64,000 nucleotides of DNA from a virus, in the IMG/VR virus record IMGVR_UViG_3300049929_000026, positions 1-64,000 of that record. One strand, 5' to 3'. The notes under the pieces were generated by a model. That model was not told the origin of the DNA and ran no database searches. It worked only from the letters and a program-made list of their open reading frames with translations. The position numbers and the translations under genes are program-made. Shown piece after piece: positions 45,586 to 54,918 of the stretch (its first letter is position 1; every line of letters starts with the position of its first letter).

Positions 45586-46029
45586 TCAGACCGTCTTTCC
45601 TGCGGCTTGTGCCGCTTCTGCTGCTGTGGAGATGGGCAGCAAAAGCGCTGCGCCGATGACGCCGTGCGAGACGGCGTGGAGAGTGATTGGTGCGTCTTTG
45701 CCGGCTTCGAATGCGGCAGAGAACGCAGCGGCGATCGCGTCGAAGTCGGCGCTATCGCTCAGCGCGAGATGCTCGCAGGCCAGTACATGACCGGGCTGCG
45801 CCTCGCCCTTCGCGCCAGCGATAAAACACTCATGCAGCGATTTGATCAGAAACGCGCGCGCGTCCTCGACTGCAATGTCGTTGCCGAGCATCGACGGATC
45901 GTCGCCGCTCCAGCCGAGTTTCGAGGCCAGCTCCACGCCAGCAGCAAAGAAGTCTTCTTGCTTTCCCGCGCTCTGCACGTGGCCGTGAGGGCTCGCCCCC
46001 GGTGGTTTCTTTTTCAGTACAACGGGCAT
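45586..46029 (-). CDS. hypothetical protein (147 aa)
   Basis: Helical protein (DFFAAGVELASKLGW..., FDAIAAAFSAAFEAGKDAP). First gene of the fibre sub-operon, preceded by an intergenic region with three hairpins. Unknown function. Confidence 0.5.
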   Translation of the reverse strand: MPVVLKKKPPGASPHGHVQSAGKQEDFFAAGVELASKLGWSGDDPSMLGNDIAVEDARAFLIKSLHECFIAGAKGEAQPGHVLACEHLALSDSADFDAIAAAFSAAFEAGKDAPITLHAVSHGVIGAALLLPISTAAEAAQAAGKTV

Positions 46030-46181
46030 ACGTGTCCTTCTGCGGAGCGAAGTCCGCGGTTATCTGTGGCGGCCGAGCAGAGCTCGGCCTCTGCAGACCG
46101 AAGTCCGCGGTTGTCTTTCGCAGCGCGTTGGCTGCGGTCGGTCTTGTGATATTGCTCGCTGCTCAGCGAGGCGAGTAGCGA
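46030..46181. repeat. intergenic cluster of three hairpins and a direct repeat
   Basis: GGCCGAGC-AGA-GCTCGGCC (46071-46089), CGCAGC-GCGTTG-GCTGCG (46119-46136) and CTCGCT-GCTC-AGCGAG (46155-46170). AAGTCCGCGGTT occurs at 46050 and 46101. No gene. Likely a regulatory or RNA-structure region between two minus-strand genes. Confidence 0.55.
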
Positions 46182-46412
46182 CTACTGTTCTTCTTTAGCG
46201 ACTTGCCGAGCCTGCAGAATTGGCCGCATCAGCCGCGACAGCTGCGTAGCGAGACCGGGGAGGTCTTTCCCTTGCAGCGTCGCGATGGGCTTGAACACTG
46301 CCCACGTGACGTCGTCGAACGTCACTGCGGCGCCCTCAGCTGCCCCATCGAGCGTGGCGGAGATGAGCGGGGGGGGGGGCGGGAAACCTGGCCGCGCGAA
46401 ATGGGCCCCCAA
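46182..46412 (-). CDS. small protein with poly-C tract near its start (76 aa)
   Basis: Reads MGAHFARPGFPPPPPLISATL...; the Pro run comes from an 11-base G/C homopolymer (46369-46379) where slippage would shift the frame. The C half is helical (GLATQLSRLMRPILQARQVAKEEQ). Coding status moderately supported. Confidence 0.4.
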   Translation of the reverse strand: MGAHFARPGFPPPPPLISATLDGAAEGAAVTFDDVTWAVFKPIATLQGKDLPGLATQLSRLMRPILQARQVAKEEQ

Positions 46413-46421
46413 TTCGCGCGG

Positions 46422-46521
46422 CTTGACACTCGGCCCCGCCTCCCCGTAGCTTTACAAGTGCACCCCGCGTCAGCGCTAACTGACCGAGGTGCGTGGCCAA
46501 ACCTGTTTGAGAGGTTCGACG
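46422..46521 (+). ncRNA. promoter and 5'-leader hairpin, copy 2
   Basis: TTGACA (46423) and TAGCTT (18-bp spacer) form a promoter. The transcript would start near stem GCACC (46460)/GGTGC (46488) with CCGC, inner hairpin GTCAG-CGCTAA-CTGAC and CGA, then GTGGCCAAACCTG and GAGAGGTTCGACGATG. Confidence 0.65.
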
Positions 46522-46818
46522 ATGAACAATAATCAGGAGTGCAGGGAAACGTCTATTGAGAATACGGCGCTGCGTCGCGGTTGCAGCTGGCTCGCGGTGG
46601 TCGTTCTATTCGGCTGCTCTGCCGCGCCTCCGCCATCGCCGCTCTGTCCTACGGCACAGGCGCCCGCGATGCCCATCGCGAAGGCGATCGTCGCCGACTC
46701 GTGGCCTAGGTCCAGTGCGCCCGCATGGGAAGACCCGTGGACCGTCGTCCGCACGCCGCAGAGCGACACCTATTCGGTTCCGCCGCGCAAACCAATCAAA
46801 CACAGTTCGCTCTACTGA
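46522..46818 (+). CDS. small lipoprotein behind a conserved leader (98 aa)
   Basis: RRGCSWLAVVVLFGCSAAPPPSP is a short signal peptide with lipobox LFGC, so membrane attachment is likely after a 30-aa N extension. The rest is Pro/Ala-rich and basic. Isolated plus-strand gene in the late region, hence probably a moron. Confidence 0.6.
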   Translation: MNNNQECRETSIENTALRRGCSWLAVVVLFGCSAAPPPSPLCPTAQAPAMPIAKAIVADSWPRSSAPAWEDPWTVVRTPQSDTYSVPPRKPIKHSSLY

Positions 46819-46829
46819 GGGAATAGACG

Positions 46830-46979
46830 ATGTCCAATTTACACGAACCGCCGAAGTTGATCCGCTCCGCCTTCAATGCGCTTTGGCGATTGCTGAAGCC
46901 GAGTACGTTGTGGAAGTACCCAGCGCCTGAGTCCTCCTCTAAACCAGCGTGCCCGACCGGACCTGATGCCAAGTCGTAG
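46830..46979 (+). CDS. small ORF (49 aa)
   Basis: ATG after GAGGGAATAG, 11 bases beyond the lipoprotein stop. MSNLHEPPKLIRSAFNALWRLLKPS is an amphipathic helix. Overlaps the end of the opposing spike gene by 41 bases. Confidence 0.45.
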   Translation: MSNLHEPPKLIRSAFNALWRLLKPSTLWKYPAPESSSKPACPTGPDAKS

Positions 46980-49900
46980 CAGCCTGATTCACGACAAGTT
47001 CCACCCAGGTCTTAGATGACGCGGGCAGCACAAGGGTCCCGCCGTCAACGCCGGTGAACGTCCAGGTGAACGCGACGCTGTTCGGGTTCTCGAGTCGCAG
47101 GCCGTCGCCCGCCATGGCGTTCGTGAGCGCGATTGTGATCGCTCGGTTCGCGGTCGCCGCCGCAAGCTTTCGCACGCTGCCTTGGCTGATGTCGATCGTC
47201 GCGTCCGCGTTGGCCAGCGCGATCGGCTCTGCTCCCCAATTGGGAACGGCGCGCAGCCCAGGGTCAACGCCGAGCACGAGCTGCCAGAGACACGACCCGT
47301 CCGTCGCAAACTCGCCCGGCTGTGTGACGCCGACCGGGCCGCCGCTCGCAGCGCTTGTGCCGCTTGGCAACACCATCATCCAATATTGGCCGTTTGCCGT
47401 GACCAGCGCGCCGCGCGCGTAAACATGGCTCCCGGTCCAGGCGCTGAACGCACCAGAGCCACCGATGACGCCTTGCTGTGCCGCGACGATCGCAAGTCGC
47501 CGCGCGTCGTTACCCACCCAAGGCATGTAGTCCCCGGGCTGAAAAAGGCCGGCACTCGGAATTGCGGAGACCGCCTTGAGCACTGACTCAAGGCCAACGC
47601 CGCCGAAAGATGCGCCAGTCAATATCCCGTTTGAGAACAACCGCGTTGCACCTCGGATCCCGAAGTGCTGCGCGTACTCTAAATCAACCGAGCCGCTGAG
47701 CACGCGAGTAGCAACGCGACCCATAGTCTGGATGCCGGGACTCGCCTGGCTGCGCTGCTCCTCGAGCACGGTGCCTGTGGCGACCGTGCCGCCGTCGATG
47801 TACCCGCCCCAAGTATCACTCTTTACACCGTTAGTGCTTGTGTATGCGGCAGTTGGCTGCGCGTAGCATTGCCACGTGACCGTGTTGTCTGTGTTGGTTT
47901 TTCCTGGGACGGTGGTCCACTTTGGCTCAGTCCCTCCGGACGTTCCGGCCGACGCCTGATACGCCATGCCGTTCGGCACGGTCGGACAAACCAGCGCGCC
48001 TGCAGCGTAAACGGTCGACGCTGCCCAGATCGCCACCGTGATATGTGCGTCAACATCCCGCACGTAGCCCGGCGAATCGTAGGGCGTCGAGAGCCCGAAG
48101 TTGTAGCGTTTGGCGTTCGATCCCGCACGCAGCAGGCCGCCAAGGTTGCCGCCGACAATGTATCCCGGAGCATTCCAGTCCGTGTCACTCGGCGCAGTGC
48201 CGCCGCCTTCCATGTAACACTCGCGCAAAACAGAGCTGCTCTGCACTGAGTTTGATTTTTGATTTTGATAGCGCTTATACCCGGCGCAGTCCATGTGTTC
48301 GAGGGCTACGCCGTAGAACGAGTTGTCCTGCACGAGGCAGCCGCCCGCTCCGGGGAATCCGCCTTCGCTCTGGCAGTTACTCAGCTTGCAGAGGTTCGCG
48401 TCCGCGCCGACGAAAACGAAGTCGTGCCCGAAGTTCAGGCTAGTTTCCCAGTGGCTCCCTTTCGACGAATCACAGTTGCCGCCCGTGTTGGTCGAATTTC
48501 CGTCGAAGTACACACCGCTGCCGCGGAAGCCCTTGGCTTGGCAATGCTCGGACGTGCCTTGCTGCGTGATCACGATGCCCGCGCCATCGACGAAGTCTTG
48601 ATCGGCGCAAGTCCAGGTGTTGCCGTTGTCCGCGGTCGTGCCGCCATTCGCGCGGCCCCACGTTGCAGGCTCCGTCGCGCCCGTGGTGCCGCCGCTCCAC
48701 CTGTACACCTTACCCGTGATCTTCGCGGCACTCGGAACAACCCAGGTACCCGCCGGATATGCCGCATTTGCGGTCCAGACTCCAGCAAGCAGCACGTTGT
48801 ACCGCAGCCGCAGGTCGTTCACCGTGTAGTGTCGGTTCGCTGGGATCGTTGATCCGTTCGACTGGAACGATACGCCTTCGAGATGGTAATTGGCGCTCGC
48901 TGGGCCGGCGATGCCAGCGGTCCACGTGATTGCGCCGTCGGTGGTCGTGTGCCCCGAAACTGTGTCCCATGCGGGATCGCCACCGGTTCCTGTCGCGCCC
49001 CACGCTGCGCCGCCTGAGATGGCGGTGGCCTTGAAAGAAACGCTTGCGGCGCTGCGCACCGACTCGAGCACCACATCACCCACGCGGTAGAGCGTACCGG
49101 GTTGGCGGATCTGCCCCTGGATGTACGAACTGACCGTGAAGCCGCACCCATCACGGAACAGCAACTGACTGCTCGCCCCAGCGGCCGCGCGGTTCGATCC
49201 CACCAAATGCGAGCGATTGCGCATGTGCAGATCGCCTGTCACATAATAGACACCGGTGGCAAGGAGCAGCTGACCGCTGTTGACGCCAAGCGCGAGTTCT
49301 GCGTTTTCGAACGGGAGCTTGTTGCAAATCTCGAACTGCGCAGCAGTCACAGCGTTGACGAGCGCCGGTGAAACCGTGGCGGCCAAACCATTGAGTGCCG
49401 TGATCTGCGTTCGGATACCGTTCTTCGCAGCTGACGCTGGGGCCGTCGCAGGCAACCCTGGTGGGGGAGTCGCTGCCGTCGCAGTGACGAGTTTGAACGA
49501 CATGGGGAATCGCAGATAGCTAGTGGTCTCGAAGACCTCTGGGTTCGCATTGAACCCGCCCGCGTAGTTGTATGCACCAGAACCGTCAAGCTGCACGTAG
49601 ACTAGGTATTTGTACGCGCCAGGCACGGCAGCGGCCCACACCTCGACGCACGTGTCGAAGCGATTGGACGCGGTATTGTTGATCCCGATCGCGGCATTCG
49701 CGTTCGTGATCGTCGTCGCTGAGCTTGCGGCGGTGTACCCGTAAGACCCGGTGAGGGCCACGATTTTGACGCTCACCGTACGGGACCCGGTGACACCCTG
49801 CGCGGCGACAGTCGGAGCAGCTGGCGTGGTCATCCCGTGATCTGCGCCGCCGCCAAGTACAAGAGCCCAGTTTCCGACCACAAAAAGAGACCGCGCTGCG

Positions 49901-50676
49901 AGCGTGAGAGCCGCGCCAGAACCTGTTGCTGTGGTCGAGAAGTAACCGTTCGGGTTGCCGTTATACTCGCGGATATCCACGCGATCATGGTCGACAGTGT
50001 TGCGTCCGTTTGACGGGTCTTGGAGAATCGTCGCGCCCTTGTGCTGCGTGAGCGACTGCGCCGGCAGCGTAGTTCCGAGCGCGTCTTGAAGCAGCGAAGG
50101 CGTCGCCAGCTTGTTCCACGTTTTGGCTCCCGCGAGCGTAACGCCCACGCTCTGGAACCACACAGAGCCGGCGCCAAGCGTGCCGCCGAGCACTGCTTGA
50201 CCGGTCTGCCCCAACGCCGCAGCCACCATCACGTCAGAATTGTAGTAGCTCGGCCGCGTCCACGCTCCGGCGTTCGGCGTCCAGTATCCGTTCTGCGATG
50301 CCGTCGTCTGCGCGGTGCACAGCACATCACCCGTAACCGTATTGCTCGCCACACCATCTACCGTGACGATGCCGGTTAGAACAATGTTCGAGGTGGCGAC
50401 GAGGGCGGGGGCAGGGATGGCGCCGCCGCCAAGGCCGGAAGACACCGACCAGTCACTGTTTGTCAGGCCAGCACCCAGCACGTAAAACGTGCCATCATTG
50501 GCGCGCACGAGCATCCCTTGCTTGCGGGAGCTGACGGGGATGCCGTCGCGCTCGGTCGTATCGACGACCGCGGCGTATCCACCGAGAATAGCCGCAGCTC
50601 GAGCGACTGGCGAAGCATCATTCGGCACGCCCATCGGCGCGATGAGTAGAAAATCTCCGGGCTGCGTGATTGACAT
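46939..50676 (-). CDS. tail spike/fibre with beta-helix and repeated binding modules
   Basis: 1245 aa, the largest gene seen. The N-terminal 100 residues look like a virion-attachment part. The middle has parallel beta-helix features of pectate-lyase-like spikes (HMRNRSHLVGSNRAA, NCQSEGGFPGAGGCLVQDNSFYGVALEHMDC). Four modules of about 60 residues share W/Y...Y..G..V...GK.Y....GTTG.TEP.W....G.T..D....W. and are probably glycan-binding. Likely the receptor-binding protein. Confidence 0.8.
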   Translation of the reverse strand: MSITQPGDFLLIAPMGVPNDASPVARAAAILGGYAAVVDTTERDGIPVSSRKQGMLVRANDGTFYVLGAGLTNSDWSVSSGLGGGAIPAPALVATSNIVLTGIVTVDGVASNTVTGDVLCTAQTTASQNGYWTPNAGAWTRPSYYNSDVMVAAALGQTGQAVLGGTLGAGSVWFQSVGVTLAGAKTWNKLATPSLLQDALGTTLPAQSLTQHKGATILQDPSNGRNTVDHDRVDIREYNGNPNGYFSTTATGSGAALTLAARSLFVVGNWALVLGGGADHGMTTPAAPTVAAQGVTGSRTVSVKIVALTGSYGYTAASSATTITNANAAIGINNTASNRFDTCVEVWAAAVPGAYKYLVYVQLDGSGAYNYAGGFNANPEVFETTSYLRFPMSFKLVTATAATPPPGLPATAPASAAKNGIRTQITALNGLAATVSPALVNAVTAAQFEICNKLPFENAELALGVNSGQLLLATGVYYVTGDLHMRNRSHLVGSNRAAAGASSQLLFRDGCGFTVSSYIQGQIRQPGTLYRVGDVVLESVRSAASVSFKATAISGGAAWGATGTGGDPAWDTVSGHTTTDGAITWTAGIAGPASANYHLEGVSFQSNGSTIPANRHYTVNDLRLRYNVLLAGVWTANAAYPAGTWVVPSAAKITGKVYRWSGGTTGATEPATWGRANGGTTADNGNTWTCADQDFVDGAGIVITQQGTSEHCQAKGFRGSGVYFDGNSTNTGGNCDSSKGSHWETSLNFGHDFVFVGADANLCKLSNCQSEGGFPGAGGCLVQDNSFYGVALEHMDCAGYKRYQNQKSNSVQSSSVLRECYMEGGGTAPSDTDWNAPGYIVGGNLGGLLRAGSNAKRYNFGLSTPYDSPGYVRDVDAHITVAIWAASTVYAAGALVCPTVPNGMAYQASAGTSGGTEPKWTTVPGKTNTDNTVTWQCYAQPTAAYTSTNGVKSDTWGGYIDGGTVATGTVLEEQRSQASPGIQTMGRVATRVLSGSVDLEYAQHFGIRGATRLFSNGILTGASFGGVGLESVLKAVSAIPSAGLFQPGDYMPWVGNDARRLAIVAAQQGVIGGSGAFSAWTGSHVYARGALVTANGQYWMMVLPSGTSAASGGPVGVTQPGEFATDGSCLWQLVLGVDPGLRAVPNWGAEPIALANADATIDISQGSVRKLAAATANRAITIALTNAMAGDGLRLENPNSVAFTWTFTGVDGGTLVLPASSKTWVELVVNQAATTWHQVRSGTLV

Positions 50677-51044
50677 TAGGAAACCGTGACGGTGGTGCTA
50701 CCGAGCCCGGCACTCACCGACTCGTACAACTGGTAGTTCTCAGTGAAGCCGAGCGCATTCGTTACCGAGATCGCGTTGGAACGTAGAATGAATCCTCCAG
50801 CGAACCCACCGTACGTGAAGGTGGCAGCGCCGTACCGCGTCGGGCATGCGAAGTAGATCTTCTCTCCGGCAGCTGCGTTGACCGTGAACGTGATGCCGAG
50901 CGTGCGGCCGAAGGCATAGAACGCGAGAGCTTCAACGAAAGTTTCTGTGTTCGCTGGTGAAGCGCTATTTCCGTAATAGCTGTTCTGTCCCGCTAGCACG
51001 TTAGACCGGGCAGCTGCCAACATGGGCCATGCTCCGCCTGGCAT
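50676..51044 (-). CDS. small virion protein (122 aa)
   Basis: Shares a base with the spike start. Beta-rich: TLGITFTVNAAAGEKIYFACPTRYGAATFTYGGFAGGF. Possibly a spike-associated domain or chaperone. No family recognised. Confidence 0.5.
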   Translation of the reverse strand: MPGGAWPMLAAARSNVLAGQNSYYGNSASPANTETFVEALAFYAFGRTLGITFTVNAAAGEKIYFACPTRYGAATFTYGGFAGGFILRSNAISVTNALGFTENYQLYESVSAGLGSTTVTVS

Positions 51045-52670
51045 TCAAACCACCAACACCGCGTTGCAGACCTGGAAATTACTACCATCCCATTGAAACG
51101 AGTAGGTACGCTTGCAGCCTGGCGAGGCTGGCTTGGTGATCATATCTCCCGGCGAACCACCACCATTATGCATCGTATACGTGAACGCGCTTACGTCGAA
51201 GACCTCGACGAACACCACGTCGAACGGCCGCAATCCCGATCCAGCAACCATTGTCAGCACGGCGTTCGCTGTCTGCGTCGCCGCGGGCAGCGTGAACTTC
51301 ATCCCGGTGATGCCAGGGGCGATCGTTTGGTTCCCACCGGTGAGCAGCGATGGGCCAGGGATGACGTTGAAGGCGTCTACGCCGTTCGTGCCATTGGTTC
51401 CGTTCGTGCCGTTGGTGCCAGTCGCGATCTCGAAGTCGAGCGCGGTCGTATTGACGACGATCGCCCCCTCGGTCTTTAGCAGCGCGAGAGCTCCACCATT
51501 GGCTGTGCCCGCGACGATTGCTACGAACATCCCGGAGAAGAGGATATTTCCGGTGCGCGTCAGAACGAATGGCGTCGCGCCGCTGCCGATCGCAGTGACA
51601 ACGTACAAGCCATTGTTTGCACCAGTGGCCTCGTTTTTTACGAGGGTGATGTCGCTGAGCACTGCCGCGGTGCCATCCACGGTCAGTGCGCCATTGGCCG
51701 ATGCCGTGAGCACGCTGCCGGAACGAGTGTTCGTTGGCAGCGGCGCCGCGGTCGCGAGACGAGCCACCGGCGCCGAGCCAGCCATGGCGTCTGCGTAGCC
51801 CTTGGTGCAAGCGTCTGCGGCCGCGGTGGGCGTGGCCAGGTTCGTGAGCTTGTGACTGCCCATCGACTGATCACCCGTGAATGGGTTCGTGCCAGCCGGG
51901 ATGATCTGAGCGTCAACGTAGCCCTTCGTTGCCGCATCCGAGCTCACGGTCGGAACCGAGACGCTAGTGAGCTTGTGGGACCCCATCGATTGGTCCGCCG
52001 TGAAGGGTACCGTGCCGTTGGCTAGAACAGCGCCGCCCGGCGCCGCCACGATCGCGTCGACATAGGCCTTCGTTACGGCATCCGTGCTCGCCGTTGGCGT
52101 CGCTAGACTCGTGATCTTGTTACCGCCCGCCGACAAATTGCCGGTGAGCGCACGCGAGCCATCCGTGCGCAGATACTGCGGATGATCATCGGCGCTGAGT
52201 CCAGTCAGATTCGCGTGAACGGTTACTCCGCCACTGCCGGAGCCGGTCAGCGCCTTATTGAGTGGGACGGTCCAACCAAAGTTAGCATCGCGCTCGAGCT
52301 CTTCGCCCACAGCAAAAGGCACGATGCCCACCGAATTGGCAACGCCGACGAGCGCGGTCTTGGTCAGCGACGGATCGACCTGGCCAGCGGAATCCCGCCC
52401 GCCATTGATCACGCAGTTGATGATCATAGACACGCCGCGACCCGTGCCGGGATCCGCGACCATCGTAGCCGTAGCCGTGGCGCCCAATGGAGATCCGCCG
52501 AGCGTGATTGCTGGCGCGACGGTCGTCGGCGCATCGGTGCCCGCGAACGACCACGCGATCGTGTTCACGCCCGAGGTGCTGGTGAGCGCGAAAGTGAGCG
52601 CCGCGCCATAGGCCACCGCCTTCTCAGGCGGAGAGGCTGAGCCATTGATCGTAAAGTTGAGTGAAGGCAT
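51045..52670 (-). CDS. tail fibre protein with KGYVDA repeats
   Basis: 541 aa. The centre carries four copies of the phage tail-fibre repeat MGSHKLT(S/N)(V/L)..P...(S/A)DA.TKGYVDA. The N terminus has a beta-sandwich region (TINGSASPPEKAVAYGAALTFALTST), and the C terminus a Thr/Gly-rich domain. A trimeric shaft is expected. Confidence 0.85.
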   Translation of the reverse strand: MPSLNFTINGSASPPEKAVAYGAALTFALTSTSGVNTIAWSFAGTDAPTTVAPAITLGGSPLGATATATMVADPGTGRGVSMIINCVINGGRDSAGQVDPSLTKTALVGVANSVGIVPFAVGEELERDANFGWTVPLNKALTGSGSGGVTVHANLTGLSADDHPQYLRTDGSRALTGNLSAGGNKITSLATPTASTDAVTKAYVDAIVAAPGGAVLANGTVPFTADQSMGSHKLTSVSVPTVSSDAATKGYVDAQIIPAGTNPFTGDQSMGSHKLTNLATPTAAADACTKGYADAMAGSAPVARLATAAPLPTNTRSGSVLTASANGALTVDGTAAVLSDITLVKNEATGANNGLYVVTAIGSGATPFVLTRTGNILFSGMFVAIVAGTANGGALALLKTEGAIVVNTTALDFEIATGTNGTNGTNGTNGVDAFNVIPGPSLLTGGNQTIAPGITGMKFTLPAATQTANAVLTMVAGSGLRPFDVVFVEVFDVSAFTYTMHNGGGSPGDMITKPASPGCKRTYSFQWDGSNFQVCNAVLVV

Positions 52671-53774
52671 TTAAACTTCTTCGAATCCGGCGCCGTGCAC
52701 AAGCAGCGTCTTGGCTGAGTTATCGGTCACGGGCGCGGGCGGGCTGATGGCCGCGAGCTGCGCGAGGAAGAGCGCATGAACAGTCAGGAGCGTCGGCACC
52801 GGGTTGAGTGCATGCACGGTGTCAGGCGCCAGATGCGCGCTAGAGATGCGGTGTGATTCGAAGCAGCGCTGCGCGTCGGCTAAGCCGCGAACGTGCTCGG
52901 AGATCGTCCCGGTGCTGGCGAAGAGAGGTAGACTCGCCCAGTCGACAACCTCGGTGCCACTGATTTGATGCCACCCGCTTGAGCCGGTACCGGTCGGCAT
53001 TGTCGCTGAATCGTTTCGGACATGCGCGCTTAGCGCTTTCAGAATTTGCGCGATCGATTGCCTTAGCGCGTCTGGTGTGGACGGGCTCCGATACGCCGAT
53101 GAGATCCGATTGGACCCATCATCGGCCGTGTCGTGAAACGAAGCGTCGGCAATGTGCGCGTTAAAATCGATGATAATGTCCGTAACCAATGCTCCGAGAT
53201 CGCCGAGTGCGATAGCAGCGGTCGATCCCGTTAATCCCGCTATAGCCGTCAGCAGCGCAGAGTTTTCTGCAGCCGTCGTTGCCTTGTCCGTCTTTGGCTT
53301 CTGGACCGCGGGAGTTGCCAGGCCCTGAACAGCAAGCGATGTTGACTGGATCACCGTGTTGGCGACGTAGATAACGAGTTCGGCGACGTCAGAGCCGGCG
53401 CCGAGCGTGGCCTTGAGCTTGCTCGCGACATAGAAGGTGAGCGGCGTTTCACCGAGCGACGTTTCGGCCGGTGCTGAGTTGGGCGCATTTTGATATCCGC
53501 CGCCATAGGGCGCCGCGCCCTTGATGAACTCAGCCGCCGCGAACTGGTAGGCACCAGAGGCATCGAACGTATATTCGACAGATCGCGCCGAGTCGGTATC
53601 GAAAGCATGGATTCGCGAAGCGTTGTTTTCGTCGAGTTTCCCACGCAGCTTCGAGCCTGCCGGCGCCGCAGTGCACCAGACGCGCACGAAGTTGCCAGCG
53701 CTCGCAGTGAACGTAAGACGCACGGGTTTATTCGCGACCGCGACAGCGATCGACGATGCGAGAGAGACGGTCAT
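52671..53774 (-). CDS. tail fibre/baseplate-associated protein (367 aa)
   Basis: ATG at 53774. N half beta-rich (VRLTFTASAGNFVRVWCTAAPAGSKL); C half helical with HIADASFHDTADDGSNRIS and VHALNPVPTLLTVHALFLAQLAAI. Related segments occur in phage fibre operons; exact role unknown. Confidence 0.6.
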   Translation of the reverse strand: MTVSLASSIAVAVANKPVRLTFTASAGNFVRVWCTAAPAGSKLRGKLDENNASRIHAFDTDSARSVEYTFDASGAYQFAAAEFIKGAAPYGGGYQNAPNSAPAETSLGETPLTFYVASKLKATLGAGSDVAELVIYVANTVIQSTSLAVQGLATPAVQKPKTDKATTAAENSALLTAIAGLTGSTAAIALGDLGALVTDIIIDFNAHIADASFHDTADDGSNRISSAYRSPSTPDALRQSIAQILKALSAHVRNDSATMPTGTGSSGWHQISGTEVVDWASLPLFASTGTISEHVRGLADAQRCFESHRISSAHLAPDTVHALNPVPTLLTVHALFLAQLAAISPPAPVTDNSAKTLLVHGAGFEEV

Positions 53775-53778
53775 TAGC

Positions 53779-54624
53779 CTAAGCGCGAATAATGAGCGAC
53801 TGCGCCCATTTCCCGCTGATGCGGAGGAACAACATGGCCACGATGCTAACGCCAGACGTAGTCCCGCCGATCCCATAGGGGCCGACGCTGGCGCCACTAA
53901 TACCGTAGGGGCTCGCGGGGCTCGGCAATGTCACCTGCATGATGTTCGGTCCGTAATTGATGAACCACATCGCGCGGGTTTCGAAGGCGGTCAGGCCCGT
54001 GTCATCAATGGTGTAATTCCGAGGCGCGGTGTTCGCGTTGCCGATCACGTAGTCGTACAGCGTGGCCCGATAAGGATGGCTGCCGGCCGTGTCGTTGCCG
54101 ATAGCGACTCGCGTTGAAAAGCCGCCACCGGCACTCGCAGATCCTGTCGCGGCAAATGGCCCGAGTACCGAGACGCCGTAACTGCCACCAACCTGGAGCC
54201 CGGCGTTTGCCGCAAGGAAACCGCCGACGGTCGCGGCGCCGATTAGAGTTAGCGCGCCGCCGACACCAAGAGCGCCGCCGATGCTGGCGGCATTGACGAT
54301 ATTGACGCTGTTCGCGTTGACGGTGTCTCCCTGAATCACGAAACTTGCGACCAATGAGGTCACTGAAGCCGTTCCAGCAGCGGATACATTGCCAGTGAAG
54401 GCAGCGGCTCCTCCGCTTGCGGAGCTCGTGAGCGTCAATCCGTTCAGCCCGATTGTCTTGCCTGCAGCGGTCTGCACGCCGAGATTATCACTCAGTGTAT
54501 AGCTGCCACCGTCGCGCCCGTTCATGGCGAACGGGAAGTCCGTGTTGAGTTGATTCATCTGAGCGCTGGTGAGAATTTCACCGAATGCCCAGCCGCCGGC
54601 CCGGAGCGGGCTGAAAGCCGCCAT
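53779..54624 (-). CDS. tail fibre protein (281 aa)
   Basis: Begins MAAFSPLRAGGWAFGEILTSAQMNQLN, the usual start of phage fibre proteins, followed by short Gly/Ala/Val repeats (SIGGALGVGGALTLIGAATVGG) that suggest a beta-helical stalk and a beta-sandwich C terminus. Confidence 0.75.
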   Translation of the reverse strand: MAAFSPLRAGGWAFGEILTSAQMNQLNTDFPFAMNGRDGGSYTLSDNLGVQTAAGKTIGLNGLTLTSSASGGAAAFTGNVSAAGTASVTSLVASFVIQGDTVNANSVNIVNAASIGGALGVGGALTLIGAATVGGFLAANAGLQVGGSYGVSVLGPFAATGSASAGGGFSTRVAIGNDTAGSHPYRATLYDYVIGNANTAPRNYTIDDTGLTAFETRAMWFINYGPNIMQVTLPSPASPYGISGASVGPYGIGGTTSGVSIVAMLFLRISGKWAQSLIIRA

Positions 54625-54905
54625 TAGTAAGACCCTCGGACTAACGCGCGGTCGTCACTCGACCGCAGCACAGGCTTTGCGCGGCCGTCGGCGAAACGCT
54701 GAATCTTGAGCACCCCCGCCTCCTCGATGGCAAGGCGCTCGCTCAGCAAATATTCGACGCCTTGATCCACGTAGTCCTCGGGGAGATTCTGATCGAACGA
54801 CGAACGGAGAAACTGATCAATGGCTGCGCGCGGCAAGTCCTGCCTCGACAATGCCAGCACGTTGAACACGCTAAGCCCCTTGGTGCTGGAATAGACTTCG
54901 CTCAT
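54624..54905 (-). CDS. small tail-region protein (93 aa)
   Basis: Start at 54905 with GGAACC upstream, in preference to 54929. Helical, acidic: KGLSVFNVLALSRQDLPRAAIDQFLRSSF. Between fibre and YmfQ-like genes; unknown. Confidence 0.5.
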   Translation of the reverse strand: MSEVYSSTKGLSVFNVLALSRQDLPRAAIDQFLRSSFDQNLPEDYVDQGVEYLLSERLAIEEAGVLKIQRFADGRAKPVLRSSDDRALVRGSY

Positions 54906-54918
54906 GGTGGTTCCGAAT

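Noticed and set aside
46183-46412. Poly-proline protein as a strong gene call
   Set aside because: The homopolymer makes the frame uncertain, so it is listed only with low confidence.
32938-46818. Explaining the repeated leaders as one transposon family
   Set aside because: The genes behind the leaders are unrelated (three nuclease types and small ORFs) and there are no shared ends or target duplications; the similarity is confined to the leader.
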